A stretch of DNA of 5,590 nt, taken from the NCBI GenBank assembly GCA_902489185.1, contig CABTZC010000149.1:1-5590 (forward strand), written 5' to 3'. Numbering within the stretch: position 1 is the first letter of the stretch; each line of letters opens with the position of its first letter. Positions 1 to 5,568 of this stretch are shown here, piece after piece. The DNA comes from an uncultured Brevibacterium sp. (lineage in GTDB: Bacteria > Actinomycetota > Actinomycetes > Actinomycetales > Brevibacteriaceae). A program made the translations under genes and the position numbers. The notes beneath the pieces were generated by a model. The model saw nothing but the letters and a program-made list of their open reading frames with translations. It was not told the origin of the DNA and searched no databases.

Positions 1-153
1 CACGACGCCCGGAATTGGGGCGAGAACGAGAACAATGAATGGCCCCGAGACCAACGCAAAACCCATGCACTGGACAATCCTCCTTCACCGGCCCCTTCGC
101 AGACCAACCCTGCGGACACCTCGGCCGAGGTGGTTTCCAAGGGCGCGGACTGA
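1..153 (+). CDS. C-terminal tail of an unidentified protein (5' part outside window)
   Basis: Reading frame 1 is open from the left edge to a TGA at 151-153 and gives 50 residues. The tail is very hydrophilic, rich in Asp, Glu, Asn, Pro and Ser (it starts HDARNWGENENNEW and ends SAEVVSKGAD), as expected of a disordered C-terminus. The other two plus frames here give either an early stop (TGA at 36) or an arginine/proline-rich composition typical of an out-of-frame reading, so frame 1 is preferred. The gene converges on the XPB helicase gene, whose stop lies 21 bases further on. No family can be assigned from the tail alone. That it is coding at all rests only on the open frame and its composition. 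Confidence 0.55.
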   Translation, partial: HDARNWGENENNEWPRDQRKTHALDNPPSPAPSQTNPADTSAEVVSKGAD

Positions 154-174
154 TCGTTAGCGCTCAGCGGAAGG

Positions 175-1803
175 CTAGTCCTGGGAGAAGTTTTCGATGG
201 TGTAGGAATACCCCTGCTCGGTGAGGAAGCGCCGGCGGTGTTGCGCGAAGTCTTCGTCGATCGTGTTCGACGTGACGATCGTGTAGAAGGTGGCTGGGAG
301 CGCGTTTTCTTTTGGCCGAAGGATCCTGCCTAGGCGCTGTGCTTCTTCTTGCCTGGAGCCAAAGGAACCGGACACCTGTATGGCGACGGAGGCTTGCGGG
401 AGGTCAACGGAGAAGTTGGCGACCTTGGACACCACAAGAACTCGCACGTCACCGTTGCGGAAGTCGTCGTAGAGGCGCTCGCGTTCGGATTCGGGAGTTT
501 TGCCGGTCAGAACGGGGGCATTGAGTGCGTCGCCCAGTTCTTCGAGCTGATCCAAGTACTGCCCAATCACCAGGATTTGGGCATCGGGGTGCTTGTCCAC
601 GATGTGCGTGGTGGCGCGTACTTTTGCTTCGCAGCTGGCGGCTAAGCGGTACCGGTTTTCGCCTTCTGCGTTGGCGTACGTGGTGCGTAGGTCTCGGTCC
701 AGTTTGACGCGAATTTCATGGCACGTTGCTGTTGCGATGTGCCCGGCCGCTTCGATTTCCTTCCACGGAACGTCAAACTGTTTGGGGCCAATGAGTGAGA
801 AGACTTCTTCTTCGCGCCCGTCTTCGCGCACCAGGGTGGCGGTGAGACCTAGCCTGCGCCTGGCTTGGAGACCTGCGGTCAGCCGGAAAACGGGGGCGGG
901 AAGCAGGTGGACTTCGTCGTAGATCACCAGTCCCCAGTTGCGCGCGTCAAGCAGTTCCAGGTGTAGATACGACCCTTTTCGGCGGGTGGTGAGGACCTGG
1001 TAGGTGGCGATTGTGACGGGGCGAATCTGTTTGAGGTTCCCGGAGTATTCGCCAATTTCCTCCGGTGTCAAACTGGTTCGGCGTAATAGTTCAGCTTTCC
1101 ACTGTTTGGCAGAGACCGAGTTTGTCACCAGGATCAGCGTGGTGGTTTGGACCTGGGCCATGGTGGCTGCACCCACAACCGTTTTACCTGCACCGCACGG
1201 CAAAACCACAACTCCAGATTCGCCATGGACAAAGGCATCAACGGCGCGCTCTTGGTAATCGCGCAGACTCCACGAATCGCTCAGCTTGATCGCATGAGCT
1301 TCACCGCTGATGTAGCCCGCACGGTCAGCTACCGGGTGCCCCAGCTTAAGAAGCCGGTGCTTGAGCTCGCCGCGCTCTGACGGGTACACCTCGGTGGATT
1401 CTTCGTCGATCCTCTGTCCCAAGATCCCTTGCATGTCCGGGTGCGCGCGCAACCCCTCCAGTAGGGCGGCATCCGTGGACTGGAGTGTTAACCCGTGCGT
1501 GGGGTGGTCGATGAGCGTGAGGACACCAAACCGGTCCATCGTGTCGACAATGTCGACCAAAAGTTCGTGTGGCACGGGAAACTTCGCGTACTCCAGCAGC
1601 GTGTTCACAACTGTTTCCGCGTCGTAACCGCTGGCGCGAGCATTCCACAACCCCAGTGGAGTGATGGTGTAGGTGTGAACGTATTCGGGCGTCTTGGTCA
1701 GTTGCGCAAACGGTGCGATCGCTAAGCCTGCTACCTGCGCGTCTGGGTGCCCAGACTCCAAAAGAAGCGTGCGGTCTGACTGAACAATAAGAGGCCCGTT
1801 CAT
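175..1803 (-). CDS. XPB/Ssl2-type 3'-5' DNA helicase (bacterial XPB, superfamily 2)
   Basis: ATP-dependent 3'-5' DNA helicase of the bacterial XPB family, related to the TFIIH subunit XPB and to M. tuberculosis Rv0861c; cytoplasmic, with a presumed role in DNA repair. The 542 residues match the usual family length. Domains in order: an N-terminal XPB/Ssl2-type domain (about 1-150, including HTYTITPLGLWNARA at 43-57); SLRDYQERAV at 179-188; Walker A PCGAGKT at 202-208; Walker B DEVH at 296-299; TAT at 321-323; the XPB-specific RED motif at 326-328; a thumb-like region near 370-395; motif V near 456-472; and motif VI QRLGRILRP at 489-497. No catalytic residue looks missing. The ATG at 1803 is supported by AAGGAAG five bases upstream and by the family-typical start GPLIVQSDRTLLLE. 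It overlaps the stop of the upstream gene as ATGA, so the two are probably translationally coupled. The family is recognised with high confidence; the in vivo role is inferred. Confidence 0.97.
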   Translation of the reverse strand: MNGPLIVQSDRTLLLESGHPDAQVAGLAIAPFAQLTKTPEYVHTYTITPLGLWNARASGYDAETVVNTLLEYAKFPVPHELLVDIVDTMDRFGVLTLIDHPTHGLTLQSTDAALLEGLRAHPDMQGILGQRIDEESTEVYPSERGELKHRLLKLGHPVADRAGYISGEAHAIKLSDSWSLRDYQERAVDAFVHGESGVVVLPCGAGKTVVGAATMAQVQTTTLILVTNSVSAKQWKAELLRRTSLTPEEIGEYSGNLKQIRPVTIATYQVLTTRRKGSYLHLELLDARNWGLVIYDEVHLLPAPVFRLTAGLQARRRLGLTATLVREDGREEEVFSLIGPKQFDVPWKEIEAAGHIATATCHEIRVKLDRDLRTTYANAEGENRYRLAASCEAKVRATTHIVDKHPDAQILVIGQYLDQLEELGDALNAPVLTGKTPESERERLYDDFRNGDVRVLVVSKVANFSVDLPQASVAIQVSGSFGSRQEEAQRLGRILRPKENALPATFYTIVTSNTIDEDFAQHRRRFLTEQGYSYTIENFSQD

Positions 1804-3800
1804 GACACTTCCTTGCCCGGTTGTGCCGCGATTACTCTCACCAGCGGGACGGTCACTTCGCCAGAACTGCGACGACCGCGGACCATGCCACCGGCGACCG
1901 CGACGGGAGTCAGTGTTACCGCTTTGCGGTCACCTGAGGTGGTTGCAACGGTGAGCGTGAGCGGGGTGCGTGAGTCGATTGCTTCCCGGATCGTCCCCGC
2001 GATGGTGGTGGGTGCGCCCTGAGGCTCGCCTGGGTGGGACATGAGCATGTCATAGAAAGCGCCGAGGTCGTTCATCCGGGTGGTGCGCGTGCGGACGGTG
2101 CGTGTGTGTGAGGGGACACGAGCTCGGGTGGGGGCCGGTGCGGAAGACTTCATGACGTCGATGCCGTGGGTGGAAAGGAGTACGCCTAAGCGTTCCGGTC
2201 CCACACTGGAAATTGCCACCGTGGGGGCGACTCGGGTGAGCTTCGCGGCTGCGAAAAGTGGATCGGCGATGAGTGGGTCGAGTTCTTCGGGGTCGTTGAC
2301 CACAATGACACCGCGTGCGGCGGAAACGGTCACGCGGCCCAGTTTGGCAGCCGTGTCGCGGATGAGGAAGTCCAACGGGCCAGGCACCTCGGTTGAGGAA
2401 ACGCGTTCGATGAGCTCAAGAATCGCTGCTGTTGAAAGCCCTGATTCTAGTGCGCGGGTGATCGAAGCGGGGGTGAAACGGTACACGGTTCCTTGCCCAC
2501 GAGTTTCGACCGTTGCGACTTGCTCCAGGGCTGCCGCGGTTTCGGGGTGCAGGGGGCCGGTGGCGATGGCGGTGAGGTCGGATTGGGTGATGACCGTGCG
2601 TTCGAGTGTAGGGAGAAGCGGCATGACCAGTTGGGCGAAGTCATCTGGGGCGGCTAGCCGGTCGCGGTCAAACCACAGGGGGCTGAGCTCAGCGGTCATG
2701 CGTGATTGCACGTGTTCAGCGAGCTTCGTGCCTAAGTGTGTGAGTCCGCACGCGTCGGTGGCGTGAAACGGAGTGAACGTGAGCCCTAAGTGTTCGGCTT
2801 CGGTCAGTATGTGCCGCACTGTGGGCTCGTCGAATCCACGGGTGAGTGGGTGGCGGAACTGCGCATGGGCCACCAAGTCCGAGGTGCTAATCGCTTGTTG
2901 ATCGGGGGCAAGCTCGCTGAGTAAAGTCAGCACCCGGTACCGGGCGAACGGCATGACCGGACGGGGTGCAGGGGGCGGCTGGTGGTTGCCCAGAACGTGG
3001 ACTTTTTCGTCGTTCCAGGTGGTTCCTGCAGCCACGTGAAGCGGGTTCGGTACAAGGTTGAGCCAGCTGTTGACGACCGACACATACGCTGCCGCGCGGT
3101 CGTTATGAAACGTATCCCACGCGACCGTGGGCATCCACTGGGGGTCGTCGTGTGAGTCGCCCACACTGATGAGTCCCAGCGCGCGTGCCACTTCCAACAA
3201 AAACACCACGGTGTAAATGTCTGCCGCGGTGCGTGCCGCCAAGGTGGACACGTCCCGTTTTCCGATCCCACCTCGGACAAGTTGGGAAGGTGCGAGTGCC
3301 GCGAGAGCTTCTACGACAGCACCTAGGTCTGTTAACACATGGTTGACCGCCGCCGCGGCGGCGTTGGTGGGCACGTTGGCCGGAACGGAGTGAGGCTCAG
3401 GTGGGGGTGGGACGTCCAGTGTGGCCCATGCGGGCGGTGTCGCCGTTGCCGAGGCCGTTGTGGGTAGGAGTGAAATGGTTTCTGGCTGGATGCGGTAGCC
3501 ATCGCCGGACGGCCATGCGAGCGCTGCGTTGATGAGAGCGGCCAGAGTGGGGCTTTCTGGCAGGCTTGTCATGACAGGTTCGGTGCGTGCACGCCGCGCC
3601 ATTGTCCACGCCAGTTGAAGCTGTTGTGCGTTGAGTGATTCCAGGCCCACGACCACCGCAGCGCGGGACGATGCAAGCCCGGCTAGGCGTTGGAACGAAG
3701 CGGTGTCGGAACGGACCAGATCACGGCGACACTCCAAGACAGCCATGAGTGTTTCCTTGGGTGCGGAGCTGATCCACGACGCAAACGGCACAGTAGACAT
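1800..3800 (-). CDS. Helicase-associated protein with XPB/Ssl2 N-terminal-type domain (partner of XPB)
   Basis: A 666-residue cytoplasmic protein of the actinobacterial helicase-associated family found next to XPB (M. tuberculosis Rv0862c type); biochemical function unknown. Visible parts: an N-terminal helical region (FASWISSAPKETLMAVLECR at 6-25); a Pro-rich linker near 120-145; a winged-helix-like stretch at about 170-212 ending LLEVARALGLIS; a second near 285-345; an XPB/Ssl2 N-terminal-type domain at about 402-520 (ITQSDLTAIATGPLHPE, then VYRFTPASITRALESG); a basic linker at 557-575; and a WYL-like tail at about 604-658. It contains no Walker A or DEAH motif, so it is not itself a helicase. 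The frame stays open to an ATG at 4010, but the ATG at 3800 is chosen: homology-like sequence starts there, and the 70 extra residues are low-quality sequence that would run through the divergent promoter region and overlap the opposite gene. The start has no clear Shine-Dalgarno. Confidence 0.92.
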   Translation of the reverse strand: MSTVPFASWISSAPKETLMAVLECRRDLVRSDTASFQRLAGLASSRAAVVVGLESLNAQQLQLAWTMARRARTEPVMTSLPESPTLAALINAALAWPSGDGYRIQPETISLLPTTASATATPPAWATLDVPPPPEPHSVPANVPTNAAAAAVNHVLTDLGAVVEALAALAPSQLVRGGIGKRDVSTLAARTAADIYTVVFLLEVARALGLISVGDSHDDPQWMPTVAWDTFHNDRAAAYVSVVNSWLNLVPNPLHVAAGTTWNDEKVHVLGNHQPPPAPRPVMPFARYRVLTLLSELAPDQQAISTSDLVAHAQFRHPLTRGFDEPTVRHILTEAEHLGLTFTPFHATDACGLTHLGTKLAEHVQSRMTAELSPLWFDRDRLAAPDDFAQLVMPLLPTLERTVITQSDLTAIATGPLHPETAAALEQVATVETRGQGTVYRFTPASITRALESGLSTAAILELIERVSSTEVPGPLDFLIRDTAAKLGRVTVSAARGVIVVNDPEELDPLIADPLFAAAKLTRVAPTVAISSVGPERLGVLLSTHGIDVMKSSAPAPTRARVPSHTRTVRTRTTRMNDLGAFYDMLMSHPGEPQGAPTTIAGTIREAIDSRTPLTLTVATTSGDRKAVTLTPVAVAGGMVRGRRSSGEVTVPLVRVIAAQPGKEVS
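1808..1814 (-). promoter_or_regulatory. Ribosome binding site of the XPB helicase gene, inside the upstream gene
   Basis: On the minus strand AAGGAAG stands five bases before the ATG at 1803-1801, within the last codons of the helicase-associated gene. With the ATGA overlap (1800-1803) it decides the helicase start and indicates termination-reinitiation coupling. Confidence 0.75.
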
Positions 3801-3808
3801 CTCGTCAC

Positions 3809-3814
3809 AGTGTA
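3809..3814 (-). promoter_or_regulatory. Possible -10 element for the XPB operon (near-leaderless transcript)
   Basis: The minus strand reads TACACT eight bases before the ATG at 3800. If used, transcription would start at or within a base or two of the start codon, which would fit the lack of a Shine-Dalgarno there. Leaderless mRNAs are common in actinobacteria. No convincing -35 hexamer lies 16-18 bases upstream. An alternative minus-strand -10, TATTAT, lies at 3866-3871 and would give a leader of about 58 bases. Confidence 0.3.
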
Positions 3815-3864
3815 GTACCCGAGGTTGGGAGGTGGTGGGGGTGTCCAGAGCGAGTGAAGCACGG

Positions 3865-3870
3865 TATAAT
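3865..3870 (+). promoter_or_regulatory. Consensus -10 TATAAT, promoter of the rightward unit
   Basis: A perfect TATAAT stands in the divergent region, in a short AT-rich patch unlike its GC-rich surroundings. Expected transcription start is near 3877, giving a leader of about 100 bases before the ATG at 3978. The -35 position is weak: TGTCCA at 3842-3847 with a 17-base spacer matches TTGACA in only three positions. The same AT patch read on the other strand gives TATTAT, so the divergent promoters may share or compete for this spot. Confidence 0.55.
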
Positions 3871-3890
3871 ATTCGAACAACACGCGAATT

Positions 3891-3902
3891 TGCGGGCCCG
3901 CA
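3891..3902. repeat. 12-bp perfect palindrome TGCGGGCCCGCA in the divergent region
   Basis: TGCGGGCCCGCA is its own reverse complement. It lies about 20 bases downstream of the TATAAT, inside the predicted rightward leader, and upstream of both possible minus-strand -10 elements. It could be a dimeric operator. As RNA, its GGGCCC core is complementary to either arm of the hairpin at 3933-3949. Confidence 0.5.
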
Positions 3903-3932
3903 TGAGGTGGGTTCGTCACCGCAGTTACCGCC

Positions 3933-3958
3933 GGCCCAGCATGTGGGCCATTGTTTTT
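3933..3958 (+). terminator. Terminator-like hairpin and T-run in the leader (candidate attenuator)
   Basis: GGCCCA (3933-3938) and TGGGCC (3944-3949) are perfect inverted repeats around a five-base loop GCATG. They are followed by ATTG and then TTTTT at 3954-3958. A GC-rich six-bp stem with a U-run after it has the form of an intrinsic terminator reading rightward. On the other strand the stem is followed by CGGCGG, so the signal is directional. It lies between the TATAAT at 3865 and the ATG at 3978, and no rightward gene precedes it, so it would act on the leader of the following unit. The stem is short, so termination may be partial. Confidence 0.45.
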
Positions 3959-3966
3959 GCTGAAGG

Positions 3967-3973
3967 AAGGAGG
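3967..3973 (+). promoter_or_regulatory. Strong Shine-Dalgarno that sets the start at 3978
   Basis: AAGGAGG, four bases before the ATG at 3978, is close to a full anti-Shine-Dalgarno match and lies within the longer purine run GAAGGAAGGAGG. It rules out the in-frame TTG at 3951, which has no such site and sits within the terminator-like element. Confidence 0.8.
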
Positions 3974-3977
3974 CCGT

Positions 3978-4232
3978 ATGACCGGTGGCAGACCAGACCG
4001 CGTACCTCAACGCTCGTCATCCATGACGGGAACGGACTTCCTCCTGGCCGTGTCAGCGCTTATTTTTTCTGTTGTGGGTGCGCTCGCAGTTGCCGCCGTG
4101 GTGATCATGGGAACGCGCGACCATACGCCACCCACATTTCTGATGGCCATTGCCTACGTTGCCTCCCCGGTTGGAATTCTTTTGTTGGGTGTGCTGTGGG
4201 TCCGCATGGTTATTCGGCGCCGTAAAGCATAA
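3978..4232 (+). CDS. Small two-helix membrane protein, function unknown
   Basis: An 84-residue protein. The N-terminal 20 residues are polar and basic (MTGGRPDRVPQRSSSM). Two hydrophobic segments follow: about 21-45 (FLLAVSALIFSVVGALAV and on) and about 53-77 (FLMAIAYVASPVGILLLGVL and on), joined by a short polar loop (GTRDHTPP). The protein ends in RRRKA. Positive charge at both ends predicts N-in/C-in topology as a hairpin in the cytoplasmic membrane. The start is set by the strong Shine-Dalgarno at 3967-3973; a later in-frame ATG at 4023 has none. It is the first gene after the divergent promoter and lies 55 bases before the cold-shock gene with no terminator between, so co-transcription is likely. 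No family motif is recognised. Coding status is supported by the Shine-Dalgarno, the hydrophobicity pattern and the position. Confidence 0.8.
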   Translation: MTGGRPDRVPQRSSSMTGTDFLLAVSALIFSVVGALAVAAVVIMGTRDHTPPTFLMAIAYVASPVGILLLGVLWVRMVIRRRKA

Positions 4233-4245
4233 GTCTCTCTTCCCA

Positions 4246-4251
4246 TATCAT
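4246..4251 (+). promoter_or_regulatory. Possible internal -10 (TATCAT) before the cold-shock gene
   Basis: TATCAT matches TATAAT in five of six positions and lies in the AT-rich 55-base gap before the cold-shock gene. No recognisable -35 is present (TAAAGC at the 17-base spacing). A separate promoter would let the cold-shock gene be expressed apart from the membrane-protein gene, but the signal is weak. Confidence 0.22.
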
Positions 4252-4287
4252 TAGGGTTTTTATCTCATCTCCGAAAGGAACACATTC

Positions 4288-4650
4288 ATGCCTGTTGGTC
4301 GTGTTAAATGGTTTGACCAAGAAAAAGGGTTCGGCTTTGTCACAAGCGACGAAGGCGACATGTTCTTGCACCAGTCTGCTCTCCCAGACGGTGTGAAGGT
4401 GGCGCCTGGAACACGGCTCGAGTTCGACGTTGTCGATGGGCGTCGCGGAAAGCAAGTTCTCAAGGCTCGTCTCATTGACGGGCCAAAGCGCAACCGTGAC
4501 CCTAAGAAAACAGCGGATATGATCGATGATGTCATTACACTGCTTGAAGATACTTCGGCGGGTCTTCGCCAGGGCCGTTTCCCTGACCCTGTGTTCTCGA
4601 ACAAGGTCGCTGAAGTGCTCAGGCACATCGCAGACGACCTGGAGGGCTAA
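4288..4650 (+). CDS. Cold-shock domain protein with C-terminal helical extension (CspB-like)
   Basis: A cytoplasmic nucleic-acid-binding protein of the cold-shock domain family, which binds single-stranded RNA and DNA and is generally thought to melt RNA structure. Residues 1 to about 65 form the domain: GRVKWFDQEKGFGFV at 4-18 contains RNP1 (KGFGFV), and DMFLHQSAL at 24-32 contains RNP2, with the aromatic residues W8, F15, F17, F26 and H28 retained. Unlike the usual 65-70-residue Csp, the protein runs to 120 residues. The extra part is basic (GPKRNRDPKK at 65-74) and then predicted helical (ADMIDDVITLLEDTSAGL), as in longer actinobacterial cold-shock proteins such as M. tuberculosis Rv0871. 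AAAGGAA at 4274-4280, seven bases before the ATG, supports the start. Its stop overlaps the next start as TAATG. Confidence 0.96.
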   Translation: MPVGRVKWFDQEKGFGFVTSDEGDMFLHQSALPDGVKVAPGTRLEFDVVDGRRGKQVLKARLIDGPKRNRDPKKTADMIDDVITLLEDTSAGLRQGRFPDPVFSNKVAEVLRHIADDLEG

Positions 4651-5510
4651 TGAGCGGGCTCTTTACCGCATGGCTCGAATCTGTGGACCCCGGTTCTACT
4701 TTGGAACTGGACCCAGTTCTCGAGCGCGCTGTGGACATTGCACGGCGGGCGCTTCTTGATGTTGTGCCTGCCGAGGTCGTGGGTGAGCACCTCGGTGTCT
4801 CTTGCGAGGCGCGATGCAGTGCCACCCACACGTTTGCATGCTTGGACCCGGCGTATCCCGGTTGGGCGTGGACTGCTGTCATTGCGCGTGCCCCAGAAGA
4901 CGGTGCTCCGGTGACGGTGTGCGAAACCGCGTTGTTGCCTGGCAAAGAAGCACTCACGGCGCCCCAGTGGATTCCCTGGCAGGATCGTATCCAGCCGGGT
5001 GACTTGGGCGTGCGGGACGTCTTGCCTAAGAAGGAGTTTGACAACAACTTAGAAGGTGGCTTCGAACAGGTCGAGGTGATCGCTGGGGACAACGTGGATC
5101 AGATTCCCAACTATGAACTGGGCCTGGGACGTGTTCGGGTCTTGTCGCCTACTGGCCTGTCGCGTGCAGCGGCTCGGTGGGAGCGCTCCGAGGTTGGTTC
5201 CGAGGGCGACTACGCTCGTCACGCATCTGCGCACTGCTCGACTTGTGGGTACCTTTTGCCAATCGCAGGTTCTATGCGCATGCAGTTTGGTGTGTGCACA
5301 AACGAGTGGTCGCCGTTTGATGGGCGTGTGGTGTCACTTGATGCGGGGTGTGGCGCGCACTCAGAAACGGATGCGCGTAAACGTCGCGACGAAACACCAC
5401 CGGCTGTCATCGATGACAAAGTCGAACACTTTGACATGGTAGATACAGCTGCAGCGGAGGACGCGGCTGGGTCCACTGAAATTTCTGAAAACAACTCACC
5501 AGAACACTGA
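4650..5510 (+). CDS. DUF3027 family protein with Cys-rich C-terminal motif
   Basis: A 286-residue, presumably cytoplasmic protein of the DUF3027 family, restricted to Actinobacteria and of unknown function. Two conserved blocks are visible. The first, about 57-125, includes YPGWAWTAVIAR (69-80), a LLPG motif (95-98), PQWIPWQDRIQPGDLG (105-120) and DVLP (123-126). The second, about 190-240, includes CSTCGYLLPIAGSM (196-209), FGVCTNEWSPFDGRVVS (213-229) and GCGAHSE (233-239). C196, C199, C216, C234 and H237 could form a zinc site, but this is inferred. A variable, acidic, probably disordered tail follows (245-286). The ATG shares its A with the stop of the cold-shock gene and has GGAGG at 4641-4645, so translation is coupled. 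Pairing with a cold-shock protein suggests an RNA- or nucleic-acid-linked role, a guess from context only. Confidence 0.93.
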   Translation: MSGLFTAWLESVDPGSTLELDPVLERAVDIARRALLDVVPAEVVGEHLGVSCEARCSATHTFACLDPAYPGWAWTAVIARAPEDGAPVTVCETALLPGKEALTAPQWIPWQDRIQPGDLGVRDVLPKKEFDNNLEGGFEQVEVIAGDNVDQIPNYELGLGRVRVLSPTGLSRAAARWERSEVGSEGDYARHASAHCSTCGYLLPIAGSMRMQFGVCTNEWSPFDGRVVSLDAGCGAHSETDARKRRDETPPAVIDDKVEHFDMVDTAAAEDAAGSTEISENNSPEH

Positions 5511-5516
5511 CGTAAA

Positions 5517-5540
5517 GTACATACGTATACGGATGTGTAC
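5517..5540. promoter_or_regulatory. Inverted repeat in the gap before the last gene (possible operator or promoter region)
   Basis: GTACA (5517-5521) and TGTAC (5536-5540) form an inverted repeat around a 14-base spacer. The spacer contains most of a second palindrome, ATACGTAT (5521-5528), and GTATAC (5525-5530). The stretch is more AT-rich than the flanking coding DNA. It lies 37 bases before the ATG at 5578, so it could be a repressor site or part of a promoter. CTGACG at 5507-5512 resembles a -35, but no good -10 stands at the right distance. Confidence 0.3.
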
Positions 5541-5562
5541 GACCGCTTAACGGAGAGCGGGT

Positions 5563-5568
5563 AGGAGG
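5563..5568 (+). promoter_or_regulatory. Shine-Dalgarno of the gene starting at 5578
   Basis: AGGAGG lies nine bases before the ATG at 5578-5580. The strong match is the main evidence that a gene begins there. Confidence 0.6.

Noticed and set aside
151..177. Bidirectional terminator between the converging genes
   Set aside because: Only very short imperfect complementarity is present (such as TAGC with GCTA) and there is no T-run on either side.
2080..2766. Long open frame antisense to the helicase-associated gene (228 codons)
   Set aside because: It is an Arg/Ser-rich shadow frame of a clearly coding, family-like gene on the other strand, as commonly seen in GC-rich DNA.
3872..3889. LexA (SOS) box for the XPB unit, prompted by TCGAAC at 3873-3878
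   Set aside because: Only one half-site fits. The expected GTTCGA partner after four bases is absent (CGCGAA instead), so there is no basis for LexA control.
3907..3963. Short leader peptide (GTG at 3907, 18 codons, ending His-Cys-Phe-Cys before TGA) as an attenuation sensor
   Set aside because: There is no Shine-Dalgarno and only two Cys codons, so it cannot be told apart from chance. It overlaps the hairpin and could be revisited if ribosome profiling shows signal.
3951..3977. In-frame TTG at 3951 as start of the small membrane protein
   Set aside because: It lies in the T-run of the terminator-like element and lacks a ribosome binding site, while the ATG at 3978 has a near-perfect one.
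4210..4626. Open frames antisense to the cold-shock gene
   Set aside because: The cold-shock domain is unambiguous on the plus strand; the minus-strand frames have no recognisable motifs or ribosome binding sites.
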